Below, in pieces: positions 1 to 8,982 of a stretch of DNA of 14,320 bases (the stretch's first letter is position 1; the number at the start of each line of letters is the position of its first letter). Position numbers and translations under genes: made by a program. Below the pieces are notes generated by a model that made no database searches, was not told where the DNA came from, and was given only the letters and a program-made list of their open reading frames with translations. Where the stretch lies: positions 1 through 14,320 of the forward strand of contig JAGFNK010001142.1 in the NCBI GenBank assembly GCA_025769875.1, read 5' to 3'. This stretch comes from Russula earlei. Its lineage: Eukaryota > Basidiomycota > Agaricomycetes > Russulales > Russulaceae.

Positions 1-87
1 AACATCAGTGCGTCAAGGAGTGACCTGCATGTAAATACTGATGATGGACGACTGATGAAAATGTGTACGGCTTCAAGCTCCACTCTG

Positions 88-480
88 TCAGGACTCACTG
101 TTGAACAATCCAGTTCAAGAGCAAGATAGGAGTTCAGAGACAAGTCAACTGAGTTCTAGGATAAAGTTGGCAAAGAGCACTGTCCAAATGAGTAACAAGT
201 ACCAGAGAGGAACTGGTACTGGTTGTGAGAGGTGATCATGGAAAGAGAGAGCCAGAATGTACTAGATAAGGTGGTCCTAAAGGAGTACCTTCAGAAATGG
301 AGTGCCACAAATCAAATGGACAGTCTGAAGACTGTCCACTACTTTATTGAGCACTTATATACTACAAGAGAACTGCTAAATAGGGAACAAGTCTTTAACC
401 TTGTTATCAAGCACAATTGATAGATGAGTAAGAAGTTGGAGGATGCTTACTGAGCATGCTCAGTCATGCTCAGTAAGTCG
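88..480 (-). repeat. Diverged LTR-like fragment related to the 829-bp solo LTRs
   Basis: The stretch begins TGTCAGGAC, resembling the TGTCAAGAC end of the two solo LTRs further right. It keeps their landmarks in the same order and at similar spacing: CCAAATGA..GTACCAGA (about 173-205), GGAGTACCTT (283-292), AATGGACAGTCTGA (316-329) and CTTATATACT (354-363), then a TTACTGAGCAT block. Between landmarks it is heavily diverged, and I could not find the far end of the LTR or a target duplication. A 62-codon open frame at 232-420 lies within it and looks like chance. Seen: ordered landmarks. Inferred: an old member or sister family. Strand follows the promoter orientation inferred for the solo LTRs. 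Confidence 0.5.
447..476. repeat. Perfect 12-bp inverted repeat (hairpin)
   Basis: TTACTGAGCATG (447-458) and CATGCTCAGTAA (465-476) are exact reverse complements with a 6-nt spacer. A second, smaller dyad, GGACAGTC/GACTGTCC, sits at 318-337. Both lie in the diverged LTR-like fragment. The 318-337 dyad is partly kept in the solo LTRs, so these are probably structural features of the repeat family rather than gene regulatory sites. Confidence 0.6.
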
Positions 481-2155
481 CTGAGTAAGAAGGCTCATAC
501 TGATGAGTAAGAACCTTTACTGTCTATATGTTCACTGCTTAGTATACATGTGCAAAGCACCTGATTCATTTACTGTTAGTTAGTTTAGGGCCAGTCATTT
601 AAGGACTAATAGTTTGGTTCAAGGAATAGAGTTGCTTATAAGGCCCCTTATATAGTTCTATTAGGGTCCTTAGAGTCAACCCTAATACTTATATTGAGGT
701 CCTTAGTATTGCTTTATAGTTCGTTCTACAGTTATTAGAGTTTAGTCTAATAACATGTTGTAGGGCTTTTAGTGTCTTGTTAGTGCCTTTTGTAGAGCAC
801 TTAGAGTCGTCCTAAATGGTCCTTAGAGAGGCTATAATACTGTCCTTTATTGCTAAAAGGGTTGCCACTAAGTGGGGCTTGCTGTATGTTGATTGTGCCA
901 AGAATTGCTCATGCTACAATCCGCACATGATATTGTGGACACCTCTACTCACCCCTTTTGTCTGTGTGAACAGGGTGGCACCAAAGAGGCTGGGTTTCCT
1001 CTAATAAGGAAGGGTCCTTCAAGGGCCCTCTCCAGGAAATGGTTCATGACATACTCAGCAGGAACTGGCAGGCATGACTCACGCACAAAATCCCCCTCAG
1101 AAGGGACTCCTTCAATAATCAATATCTCATTGTGAAAATGGCTGGACACCTTTAGATATCATATAATAGATGGTGTGCACAGTACCAGTCACTGGAAGGC
1201 CTCTGAGGTGAGATATTTCAAAAGTGATGAATGACTGGGGGTGACAAATGTACAGGGTACAGTAATATAGTATGGTGCCCTCACGATGGCCACAAAAATT
1301 GACTATGGCCCATGGCAGGTCCAGATTTTCTCATGGCAAAGCTAGGGCAAGGATAGACAGTGAGGATGACAGTGAGCTCTGCAAGGTCAGAGCCACCCAT
1401 CTGAGCCTTCATAAAACTATGACCCCCACCAACTAAACCACCATCCACCAGGCCAACTGGCCAAACCAATACATAACATGATCACAGCTAGTGTAACCTG
1501 CAATAGAGAACTCCTCCCACATAAGCCACAACACATACTGTACAACTACCCAGCTCCCCAACAATGAACAAGCAACACCACCCCCTATGAACACCCTACC
1601 CAACTCCCACCTCCCTCCCCCCCAACTGCCACTACCAATACCATGCCACCACAACCATGTGGAAACCACACATGACCCAAACCCCCCACCACCAACTGTG
1701 GGCAAGCCTGAGGCTATGGGGGCAGCAGTGTAACAGTGTTGTGGCCATTGGAGCATTAGCTCAATTCAATGGGGCCAAGTCCCTGTGACTTGGTTCAGTG
1801 TTTCAATGGGGCTGGCTCAAAGAGACTGGTTCAAGCATTTAGCATCTCAAGACTAAGTCAAGGATGACCTAATCCACAGACAGAGTTGATCTTCTGGTTA
1901 CTTCACAGAAGAGGAGGATGATGAGAGAGAGGCAGAGAAGGAAGAGGAACACAAGGGTTCCTTGAGGTGAACTCAGGTCAAGCAGGGTGTAAGACAGGAA
2001 ATGGGACAAAGCTAAGCTTGGGGCATTCCCCAGCTTTTACAGGTGCTTAAATACTGTATCTAGCAAGGCTGTACAGCACCATATGTAGAACAATAGGTAA
2101 TGCTAGGCCAGTAGCAAAAGGGGATCAGACAATAGATGAAACACACAAGGTGAAA
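481..2155. other. Gene-free, CpG-depleted decayed repeat DNA
   Basis: No credible gene was found; the open frames here are short, overlapping and of low-complexity composition. Bases 657-835 carry a degenerate motif around GGTCCTTAG, repeated about four times, and a dyad TATTAGGGT/ACCCTAATA at 659-687. Bases 1540-1700 are a C-rich, CA/CC-rich tract that opens a 107-codon antisense frame made mostly of Gly, Trp, Val and Ser, a composition artefact. Bases 1905-1960 are GA-rich. A short match near 915-940 (TCCGCACATGAT) resembles the end of the repeat at 4800-5180 but is too short to assign. Only about four or five CG dinucleotides occur in this whole stretch. Confidence 0.6.
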
Positions 2156-2160
2156 CAATA

Positions 2161-2989
2161 TGTCAAGACATGTACTGCTGATCACTAAGGACTCAGGAGC
2201 AGGTGGGCAAGGGTTGGAACAGATGGTACATGGCATAGGCAGCATTGAACAAAGAGGACAAGCCAAATGACTAGGAGGTACCAGATGGGGACTAGTACGT
2301 GTTGCAGAAGGCAGAGGTGAAGACTGGAGGCCAGTGCAGCAAAGGGGCTTTAGACAAGGCAGTCATTGAAGAGTACCTTGAGGACAAGGAAAGTCTTTAA
2401 ACTGAGCAGTTGCAGGGGAGTACTCAGGAAGATGAGAGTATCACAAATGGACAGTCTGACAACTGCCATGCTACATTGGGGCTTATATACTGTGTACATG
2501 GTTGATTACACAGGACAGGAACTATTCTAGACTCTTTGGTACCATCCAATAGGACTGTAGAGGCATAAACTCACTTGTGTCAGGTTTCAGGCTTACTGAG
2601 CATATTATTGATCATTGTGGAGCAATGACATCATTATGATGTCACTGTGGAGTGCTTGGTGAGCAGATGAGGTCAGTGTGGAGCCACTCAGTCAGCCATG
2701 ATGTCATTGGAGCTAAATGACATCATATGAGTTATGCAACAAGTTGTAGGAGTTCATGCTGCTGTTTTGGGTTCTTGGTCACTGAGTGGCTATGTGGCTG
2801 CCACACAATGATTACCCAATTAGGAAATGGGTGTCTGGTCATGTCATAGTGCCTTTGCAATAGCAATATCTTGTACCACAGGAGGAGTAGCCCAAGAAAC
2901 AGAAGTGGGTTGGCAATGCAAAGTGAGAGGGGTCTCTCTTGAGTGAAACAGGATAATATATGGCCAGGACTTGGCCTTGGTTCATAACA
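2161..2989 (-). mobile_element. Solo LTR, copy 1 (CpG-stripped)
   Basis: An 829-bp unit runs from TGTCAAGACA to TTCATAACA, with the TG...CA ends typical of retrotransposon LTRs. It is flanked directly by the 5-bp duplication CAATA at 2156-2160 and 2990-2994. The same 829-bp unit recurs at 5251-6079 with a different duplication, so each is an independent insertion that has lost its internal region by LTR-LTR recombination. I see no primer-binding site, polypurine tract, gag or pol attached. Read on the minus strand there is a TATATAAG box near 2482-2491, which suggests transcription right to left. This copy holds one CG dinucleotide; sites that are CG in the other copy read TG or CA here. Ty3/Gypsy versus Copia cannot be told from the LTR alone. 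Confidence 0.9.
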
Positions 2990-2994
2990 CAATA

Positions 2995-3790
2995 AAGGGT
3001 CAATCAGAATCAAGGGATGAAATGGTAGCCAAGGGGATGAGGGCAGTCAAGTAAAAATAGAAACAGGGGTTTGTGATGAACCAAGAGGGCAGATTACAAC
3101 AAGCAGAGGGTGAGGCAAGAGCAGCAGAGGGGACGGAGGTGAGTGGTAAGACTGAGATTTCTAAGGTGGGTGAGGTTGTGACTGGGGCTGAGGGGGATGA
3201 GATGACTGAGGGCATGGGAGTGGGTGAGACAAAGGCAGGGGTAGCAGACAAGACTGTGAGGGCTGGTATGGCAGTGGCAGCTGGCTGAGCTGGGCCTGCA
3301 GTGGTGGGTGCTTCATTGCATGCAGCAAAGGTGATGATGGGCAAGTGTGGGGGTGAGGCAGCCACTGTGATGATCATGGGTGAAGCAGGATGGTGACTGG
3401 TGGTGCTACTGAGGGCACAAGGGGTAAAGCTAAGGCTGAGGTGGGCAGGACTGAGGATGCAGGGGTGATGGTGATAGGCATAGACATGGTGGTGTGAGTG
3501 AAGCAGAGATGGCAGCTGGAGAGGCTGGGGCTGGGGCTGGGGCCATTGGGGTGGGTGGAGCAATGACAAAGGGTGGACAAGACTGAGGTCATGGCAATGA
3601 TGACTGTGGGCAACAGAGAGATGGTGGCAGAAGCTGGTGACATGGGAACAGTGACTGCAATAAAGGATGAAGCTGGGAATGGTGAAAGGGAAACAGAGGA
3701 TTGGGACTGGGTGAGGCAGCCAAGGCTGTGGTAAGGCTTGAGATGCAAACATGTTGCATGAGCTGAGGCATGGTGGTGCATGTGGTCAGT
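2995..3790. other. Strand-skewed low-complexity region with a long antisense open frame
   Basis: The plus strand is rich in G and TG, with short degenerate repeats such as GGGGCTGGGGCTGGGGC (about 3526-3542) and many GGTGA/GCTGGTG units. The minus strand is therefore C/A-rich and nearly stop-free, giving a 250-codon frame at 3000-3752 rich in His, Ser, Pro, Thr and Leu. A plus-strand frame at 3073-3288 (71 codons, Ala/Gly/Glu-rich, starting MMNQEGRLQQAE) ends at a TGA and stays Ala/Gly-rich for about 35 more codons, as expected of a decayed acidic or gag-like reading frame. Neither has a recognisable domain. I treat both as unproven; the skew and lack of CpG explain the open frames. Confidence 0.45.
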
Positions 3791-4795
3791 GGTGAGGGGT
3801 AGGTGATGCAGTCAAAGTCTTACACTAATTCTGGCAAGACTTTCTGTCTTGATGGATCTTTTTGGTACTTTATGAACTTTAGATGACTTTTTGGGCTTTC
3901 CTAGCCTTATAGCTGACCTCCACACCATAACTTTTCAGGTGGGGGGGCCTAGCCAAATGGATTCTCACTTTTGACTTTATTGACTGTATAACATCTTTAT
4001 AAAGCTCAAAAAGTTTTATGTGAATTTCCTGATGTACAGCTGAACACTGTGAGAAGGGCATGTTTTGAGTTCATGGGGCTGGACAAGGACTTGATATAAA
4101 TTAATTTTGTGATTGGTCTCATTATCTAATCTCACATACATTTCATGTCTGATGATGCCATGCTCCATAATGAGTGATGTCATGGATGAAATACTGACAT
4201 TTGAGTACAATAACACCATCCATACTGTATGTGTACTTAAAAGTACAGCCATGGAGGGCCCAGGACAGTGATAGAGACAACCATTTGTACCCCATTCCTA
4301 TCCATCATGTGACCTAAGTACCTGAAATTTTCAACAGGATTGCCCTCAGTCTAGGGCTGCACACCATAATTGTCCCTCATGGGATGGACAAATCTGTAGT
4401 ATGGTTACCAAACCTGTGCTGTTCGAGCTCATCCTGCCCATCATCTGTCTCAATGATTGAGTTGGACAACACCCATCCAATCTGTCAAAAAACAGCCATT
4501 AATGGCATTAGACAGCATTTATCAGGAATATCTGAATGAACTTTATATTTTTATCAAAACTCAATCTCATTGCTGCCAGGCCACCAAGACCATTGAGGAT
4601 ACCCATTGTTCATGTGGCCATGCTGCCATCCCCAGGACTTGCCATGACAGATCAGCCTGCCCAAGGACCAAATGGTTGATGGGACACAATCTCCCTCCAT
4701 TGTGCCAGTCTCCATGCTAATACCATCCTTATTCTGATGCTTGTCAAGGAGCTATAAAGTGAGCCATATCACTGACCACAGAACTACGTGCAGAT
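3791..4795. other. Gene-free decayed region, possible transposon coding remnant
   Basis: There is no intact gene. On the minus strand around 4280-4345 a short translated stretch reads NPVENFRYLGHMMDRNG, which resembles the F-x-YLG....D-x-G segment near the end of reverse-transcriptase domains. It is preceded by a stop and loses frame within about 30 codons. Minus-strand frames at 4016-4252 and 3879-4061 overlap in different frames, as a decayed coding region would. Plus-strand frames around 4457-4720 show no domain. Two CG dinucleotides are left in about 1 kb. The reverse-transcriptase reading is a guess from one short motif. Confidence 0.3.
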
Positions 4796-4799
4796 GGCA

Positions 4800-5180
4800 C
4801 ATGACACATGATGCTTCACCTCCTCTGCACCTCCCTCCTTCCTCATGTCTTGTCTACAGCCCTTGCCACATTACTCACACCCAACATCAAGATCTCATCC
4901 ACATTGCCCAGCCCTCAACTGTCTTTCACCATGCATGCACACCTTAGCCCACTTGACATGATTGCATTGATCACATCTCAAGCTTTCATGACCACTGTGA
5001 CCACCTTGCCTGGTCTCAATTCCCTTTCATGGCTCTGACTCCCTTTCATATTCTGATTCCTTTCATTACTTAGCTTCCTTTAGTACTTCTGCCAACCCAC
5101 TAGTAGAAATAAAAATACAGTCCCCCTTGCATCTCCTAGTATTTGTCAGCCTGAAATGACTGTGTGCGAGCGCGGTCCGC
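4800..5180 (+). repeat. Family-B repeat, copy 1 (mostly CpG-depleted)
   Basis: It aligns in order with 6637-7046: a CACCTCC..CACCTC block, a CAGCCCTTGCCAC block, ACATCAAGA, a GACCACCTTGCCTGGTCTC block, CTCCCTTTCAT, AATACAGTC, and GTCAGCCTGAAATGACTGTG near the right end. Where the other copy has CG this one usually has TG or CA, for example GAAATGACTGTGTGCGAGC here against GAAACGACCGCGCACGAGC there. Pyrimidine-rich blocks with a TATA-like element before a conserved tail suggest an LTR, but I could not fix its ends or a target duplication. The overlapping open frames at 4741-5038 are probably non-coding. Confidence 0.65.
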
Positions 5181-5250
5181 ACGTGATTCTGTGGGGAGTG
5201 GTACAGCTCACCTCACCTTACAGGCAAAATCAATTAATCTAATCAACAGC

Positions 5251-6079
5251 TGTCAAGACACGTACTGCTGATCACTAAGGACTCAGGAGCAGGTGGGCAA
5301 GGGTCGGAACAGATGATACGCGGCGAAGGCGGCGTTGAACAAGAGGACAAGCCAAACGACAAGGAGGTACCAGATGGGAACTGGTAGGTGTTGCAAGAGA
5401 CAAAGGCGAAGGTTGGAGGCCAGTGTAGCGAGGGGACTTTAAACAAGGCAGTTGTTGAAGAGTACCTTGGAAGCAAGGGGAATCTTTAGACTGAGCGGTC
5501 GCAGGGGAGTACCCAGGAAGATGAGAGTATCACAAATGGACAGTCTGACGACTGCCATGCTTCATTGGGGCTTATATACAGTGTACAGGGTCGATTACAA
5601 AGAACTGGAACTATTCTAGACTCTTTGGTACCATCCAATAGGACTACAGAGGCATAAACTTGCTTGTGTCAAGTTTCAGGCTTACTGAGCGTATTACTGA
5701 TCATTGTGGAGTGATGACATCATTATGATGTCACTGTGGAGCGCTTAGTGAGCCTATGAGGTCACTGTGGAGTCGCTCAGTCAGCCATGATGTCATTGGA
5801 GCCTTGATGATGTCAGATGAATTATGCAACAGTTTCTAAGAGTTTGTGCCGCTGTTTCGGGTCCTTGGTGGCTGGGTGGCCATGTGGCTGCCACGCAATG
5901 ATTACCTGATTAGGAAATGGGTGCCTGGTTGTGTTATAGTGCCTTTGCAATAGCGATATCTTGTACCACAGGAGGGATAGCCCGGAAACTGGAAGGGAGT
6001 TGGTAATGCAAAGTGAGAGAGGTCTCTCTTGAGTGAAATAGGACAATCTACGGCCAGGACCTGGCCTTGGTTCGTAACA
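5251..6079 (-). mobile_element. Solo LTR, copy 2 (CpG-retaining)
   Basis: This 829-bp unit, TGTCAAGACA to TTCGTAACA, is bracketed by the direct duplication ACAGC at 5246-5250 and 6080-6084. It matches the unit at 2161-2989 along its whole length, with mostly transitions between them. I count 24 CG dinucleotides here against one in the other copy; for example the cluster at 5317-5334 (TACGCGGCGAAGGCGGCG) reads TACATGGCATAGGCAGCA in copy 1. The simplest reading is that this copy is younger or less methylated. It inserted just right of the family-B repeat copy. No internal retrotransposon sequence is attached. Orientation is inferred from a minus-strand TATA box. Confidence 0.9.
5571..5815 (-). 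promoter_or_regulatory. Putative LTR promoter: TATA box with upstream TGACATCA array
   Basis: The minus strand carries TGTATATAAG at 5571-5580. Upstream of it on that strand are four copies of TGACATCA or its reverse complement, at 5715-5722, 5726-5733, 5788-5795 and 5808-5815. The first two form an almost perfect dyad (GACATCAT-T-ATGATGTC). TGACNTCA-like octamers are bound by ATF/CREB-type bZIP factors. The array is also present in the older copy (first site at 2626-2633) despite CpG loss, which is expected in part because the octamer contains no CG. Promoter function is inferred. Confidence 0.4.
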
Positions 6080-6084
6080 ACAGC

Positions 6085-6636
6085 TCAATGGCCCAGTGCA
6101 GTTTCAGTGTGTGTGCATGCAAGATGCAACTGCATTTTAGCAAGCCTATCCGGGGCATGCTGAGTTTGTGCAACTGGACAGTGATCCAAAACAGTTGTCT
6201 TGGTCCAAGAGCAAGGGAAGGGAAGAGAGGGAGAGAGTGTTGCGCAGCATAGAGCGCAGCTAACAGGCCAAGCAACCCACCTTAGAGGTTGTGCTAATGC
6301 TCAAGTGATATTGGGGTGTAGAGCAATGTATATACTCGTCTACAAGTATGGTATTTATACCTCTATGACCCAGGGCTGTTCCTAAGTCCAAAAGAGGTGA
6401 CTACAGGTGTCCACTATATCGCGCATTAAGTGATGCGTGATGTGGAAACGTTCTAGACGCAGCATAAGGCTGCATCTTGTGATAGATAGTGTACTATGCG
6501 TAACCCTATTGCCATAAGCGCATATACTAAAGTTCTGTCTAACACGTAACATCTATGAATGGATCTTGAACCTTGTATGAAGGTCTTCGCCTTCTTTGAT
6601 CCGTTCGGGTTCCGGTTCAACAGAGAGAAGAGAGGC
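6085..6636. other. Gene-free interval at the CpG transition
   Basis: I see no gene. GA-rich sequence lies at about 6208-6236, and TATA-like stretches at 6328-6360. CpG becomes more frequent from about 6240 rightwards, so this interval spans the change from CpG-depleted transposon DNA to CpG-rich DNA. The antisense frames that overlap 6453-6803 are composition artefacts of the GC-rich repeat next to it. Confidence 0.5.
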
Positions 6637-7046
6637 AAGATGACATGGCTCCACCTCCTCCCACACCTCTCGCCCTCCAGCCCTCTCGTCCCCAGCCTTC
6701 GCCACCGAACGCACGCCCACGACCTCGCACCCGACGTCAAGACCCTGACCACTTCGACCAGCCTTCGCCACCGACCACGCGCGCACGTCACGCCCCGGCA
6801 CACGCGACGCGTTCGCGTCTCACGCCTTTCACCATGGCCTCGACCGCCTCGCCCGGCCTCGAACTTCCTTTCATCATCTCTCTCCCTTTCATTCCTTTCA
6901 TCATTAGTACCTCCCTTCTTGTATATAAAACACCCTAACTACTCTGTAGTAGGACCAAAAAAATCCAATACAGTCGCTCCTTAGTCTCTCTCAGTATCTG
7001 TCAGGCTGTGTCAGCCCGAAACGACCGCGCACGAGCAATCTCGCAC
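6637..7046 (+). repeat. Family-B repeat, copy 2 (CpG-rich)
   Basis: This is the CpG-rich counterpart of 4800-5180. It contains a TATA box, TATATAAAA, at 6922-6930, followed by a tail (AATACAGTC..., then GTGTCAGCCCGAAACGACCG) shared with the other copy, which would suit an LTR promoter and its transcribed part, read left to right. Open frames across it (6559-6984, 6645-6938 and the antisense ones) are rich in Pro, Arg and Ser, shift with each repeat block and have no domain. No clear terminal TG...CA or target duplication was found, so its nature as an LTR is inferred. It sits directly upstream of the SHMT pseudogene's leader. Confidence 0.6.
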
Positions 7047-7097
7047 TCCTCTCCTCTCCTCTCGCTCTCTTCTCCCTTCCTCCCTCCTTCTCTCTGC
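7046..7097 (+). repeat. Pyrimidine (CT) tract
   Basis: About 50 bases are almost entirely C and T, built of CTCCT and TCTC units. In fungi such tracts often lie just upstream of transcription starts, so it could be the core promoter of the SHMT gene before it decayed, or the edge of the family-B repeat. Confidence 0.5.
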
Positions 7098-7184
7098 TTG
7101 TTCTTGGCTCGAAGAAAACCGTCCCTGATCACCATCCAGTCACACGAACACACACACGCGCCCCGAACTGGCTCGCTTCAGTAA

Positions 7185-7325
7185 TACCGTGTACAACGGC
7201 CGTACCCATACCCGTCCCGTACCGTCAGGGATCCAGTGAGTACACATGACGGACGGGGTACTGGTCAGCCATACCCATCATATGGCCGTCTTTTCGACGG
7301 CCGTTACCCGTCAGACGGACGGTGC
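7185..7325. repeat. Cluster of ACGGCCGT dyads and CCCGT units
   Basis: The palindrome ACGGCCGT occurs at 7196-7203 and 7287-7294. GGCCGTC/GACGGCC forms a 7-bp inverted repeat at 7274-7292. ATACCC, CCCGTC and GACGGACGG units fill the rest. The cluster lies about 35-165 bp upstream of the SHMT pseudogene ATG. It may be a small palindromic transposable element or a regulatory cluster; no flanking duplication was identified. A 66-codon frame at 7246-7446 across it looks like chance. Confidence 0.45.
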
Positions 7326-8059
7326 GCAGCCCTACCTCAGTCCTGTTGAGGGAAGACAATGCTGCGCTTCTGGACCCGTCCACTTCGGCCTACCCTCACA
7401 TCATTCTCTCGTACAGTCACGTCACAGTCAACTCTTGAATTCGTGAGTTTTAATTTCGACCCTCGAATCATCGTCGCAAGCTATCCCGCCAAACATACCA
7501 TGCTCAGACGCCTCACTAGAATATTTGATCCTATTACGGAAATCTTATTCTAACAATCATGCATTACATAGAATAGGGCCCTCTATGCCCCTCTTTCAGA
7601 ACTAGACCCTGTAGTTCAGAACATCATTGACAAGGAGACATGGCGGCAGTATTCTGGTCTCGAGCTCATTGCCTCAGCGGTGCGCGCTCCCCCTCCAGTC
7701 ATTCGTATCCCTGACGCATCTCCGTGCCACGTAGAACTTAACTTCTCGTGCAACGATGGAGGCAAATGGCTCCTTCCTGACCAACAAGCTCTCTGAAGGC
7801 CTCCCCAACGCGCGTTACTATGGAGGCAACGACGACGAACTTGAGATTCTCTGTCGCGAGCGAGCGCTCCAGGCCTTCCACCTTGATCCTGTCATCTGGG
7901 GTGTCAATGTTCAGCCCTATTCTGTATTGCAGCCCCAAGACCGACTGATGGGTCTCGGTCTGCCGGATGGTGGCCATCTCACCCATGGGTACTACGTAAT
8001 TCTTTTCCCCCATATGTACCTAGGTTGTTCCGGCTCATTCCTCATCAGTAAAGATGGAT

Positions 8060-8610
8060 TTTAGTTTCTGTCGGTTTCTCACCTCAGGAAACTGAAAAAA
8101 CCAGTGGAAAACAGGAAACCGGGAGACTGGGAAACCCATGTCTGGTTTCCCAGAAACAACCTGAGAGTATCTTTCATGGAAACCTAAGAAACTAACAGAA
8201 ACCTGTTGAAAGTATGGAAACTGGTAGAACTATAGTATAGTAGGAAAAAAAATCACTGAAAATGGTCAGAAATAGGGTATATGTCGTTTCTACTTGTAAT
8301 TGGAAGTCGATTCAAGCTGGTACGGATCTAAGCCTTGAGGGGACTCTCAGGTAGGTATATACAGATCAGCATGGAATGCAGATATCATTGAGGCATCAGC
8401 ATGATGAAGGGATTCATCATCACCATCATTGTCTGCACATTCCAGTGCAAGGTGCCAGCATCGCTCACTCAGATGGTTGATGTGACCATAGAAAACTTGA
8501 ATTGTTTTCCAGTGTGCTTCATGATGTCTACCAGGTTTCCCAGTTTCTGGGTTTTTGGTTTCCAGAAACTGGGAAACCAGCGGAAACCAACGAAAACCTG
8601 GGAATTTCTT
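8060..8610. mobile_element. MITE-like dyad-rich insertion in SHMT intron 3
   Basis: Intron 3 runs 7996-8633 (638 nt), while introns 2, 4 and 5 are 47-55 nt. The extra DNA is dominated by GGAAAC/GTTTCC units. CTGGGAAACC (8127-8136) pairs with GGTTTCCCAG (8144-8153). A perfect 17-bp dyad pairs 8534-8550 with 8562-8578. The outer parts, AGTTTCTGTCGGTTTC (about 8063-8078) and the reverse complement of about 8590-8606, are loosely inverted, as terminal repeats might be. It has no transposase frame. It could be a MITE or another non-autonomous element; exact ends and target duplication are not clear. Splice sites (GTAATT, CTGATGCTCGCAG) remain at the intron borders. Confidence 0.55.
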
Positions 8611-8935
8611 TTGTGGTTTGCTGATGCTCGCAGACAGCCAAAAAGAAGATGACTGCGTCGTCGATTTACTTCGGGTCTTTCCCATATGCGGTTGACCCCG
8701 GTACGCAGCTTATAGACTACGTTGGTCTCGCCTCGCAAGTGCACATATTCAAACCTCGTCTCATCATCTGTGGTGCATCCGCATATCCCCGTGATTGGGA
8801 TTACGAAACACTTCGTAAGATTGCAGATGAGCACGGGGGATACTTGATGGCGGATATCGCTCATACGTCTGGTCTTGTCGCCGCCCAAGAACTAGCTGAT
8901 CCCTTCAAATACTGCGACGTCGTGACGACGACAAC

Positions 8936-8982
8936 ATGAGTCTCGGCTATTCTTGGAACCGACGTGTCTGAATTCGTCATAG
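8936..8982 (+). other. SHMT intron 4 with destroyed splice donor
   Basis: The flanking frames join exactly as ...VVTTTT/HKTLRG if 8936-8982 is removed, and the intron ends in TAG. Its first bases are ATGAGT rather than GTGAGT. In context ACATGAGT would come from ACGTGAGT by one G-to-A change, a CpG transition read on the other strand. Without splicing, translation meets TGA at 8937-8939. The ancestral base is inferred. Confidence 0.7.

Noticed and set aside
659..687. Telomere-like TTAGGG/CCCTAA repeat
   Set aside because: Only single scattered units are present, within a dyad of a degenerate repeat, not a tandem array.
4280..4345. Reverse-transcriptase domain on the minus strand
   Set aside because: Only one short YLG-type motif was seen, without the catalytic (Y/F)xDD or a sustained frame; kept only as a hint in the region note.
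2161..6079. The two 829-bp units as the 5' and 3' LTRs of one full-length retrotransposon
   Set aside because: Each unit has its own 5-bp duplication on both sides (CAATA and ACAGC), and the DNA between them holds a different repeat family and no recognisable primer site, gag or pol.
6559..6984. Pro/Arg/Ser-rich frames at 6559-6984 and 6645-6938 as a secreted or nuclear protein gene
   Set aside because: They lie across the family-B repeat, whose homologous copy at 4800-5180 does not keep the frame, and composition alone explains their length.
8649..8939. A 96-codon frame as an independent small gene
   Set aside because: It is exon 4 of the SHMT pseudogene, continuing directly from the AG at 8633 and joined in frame to 8983 once intron 4 is removed.
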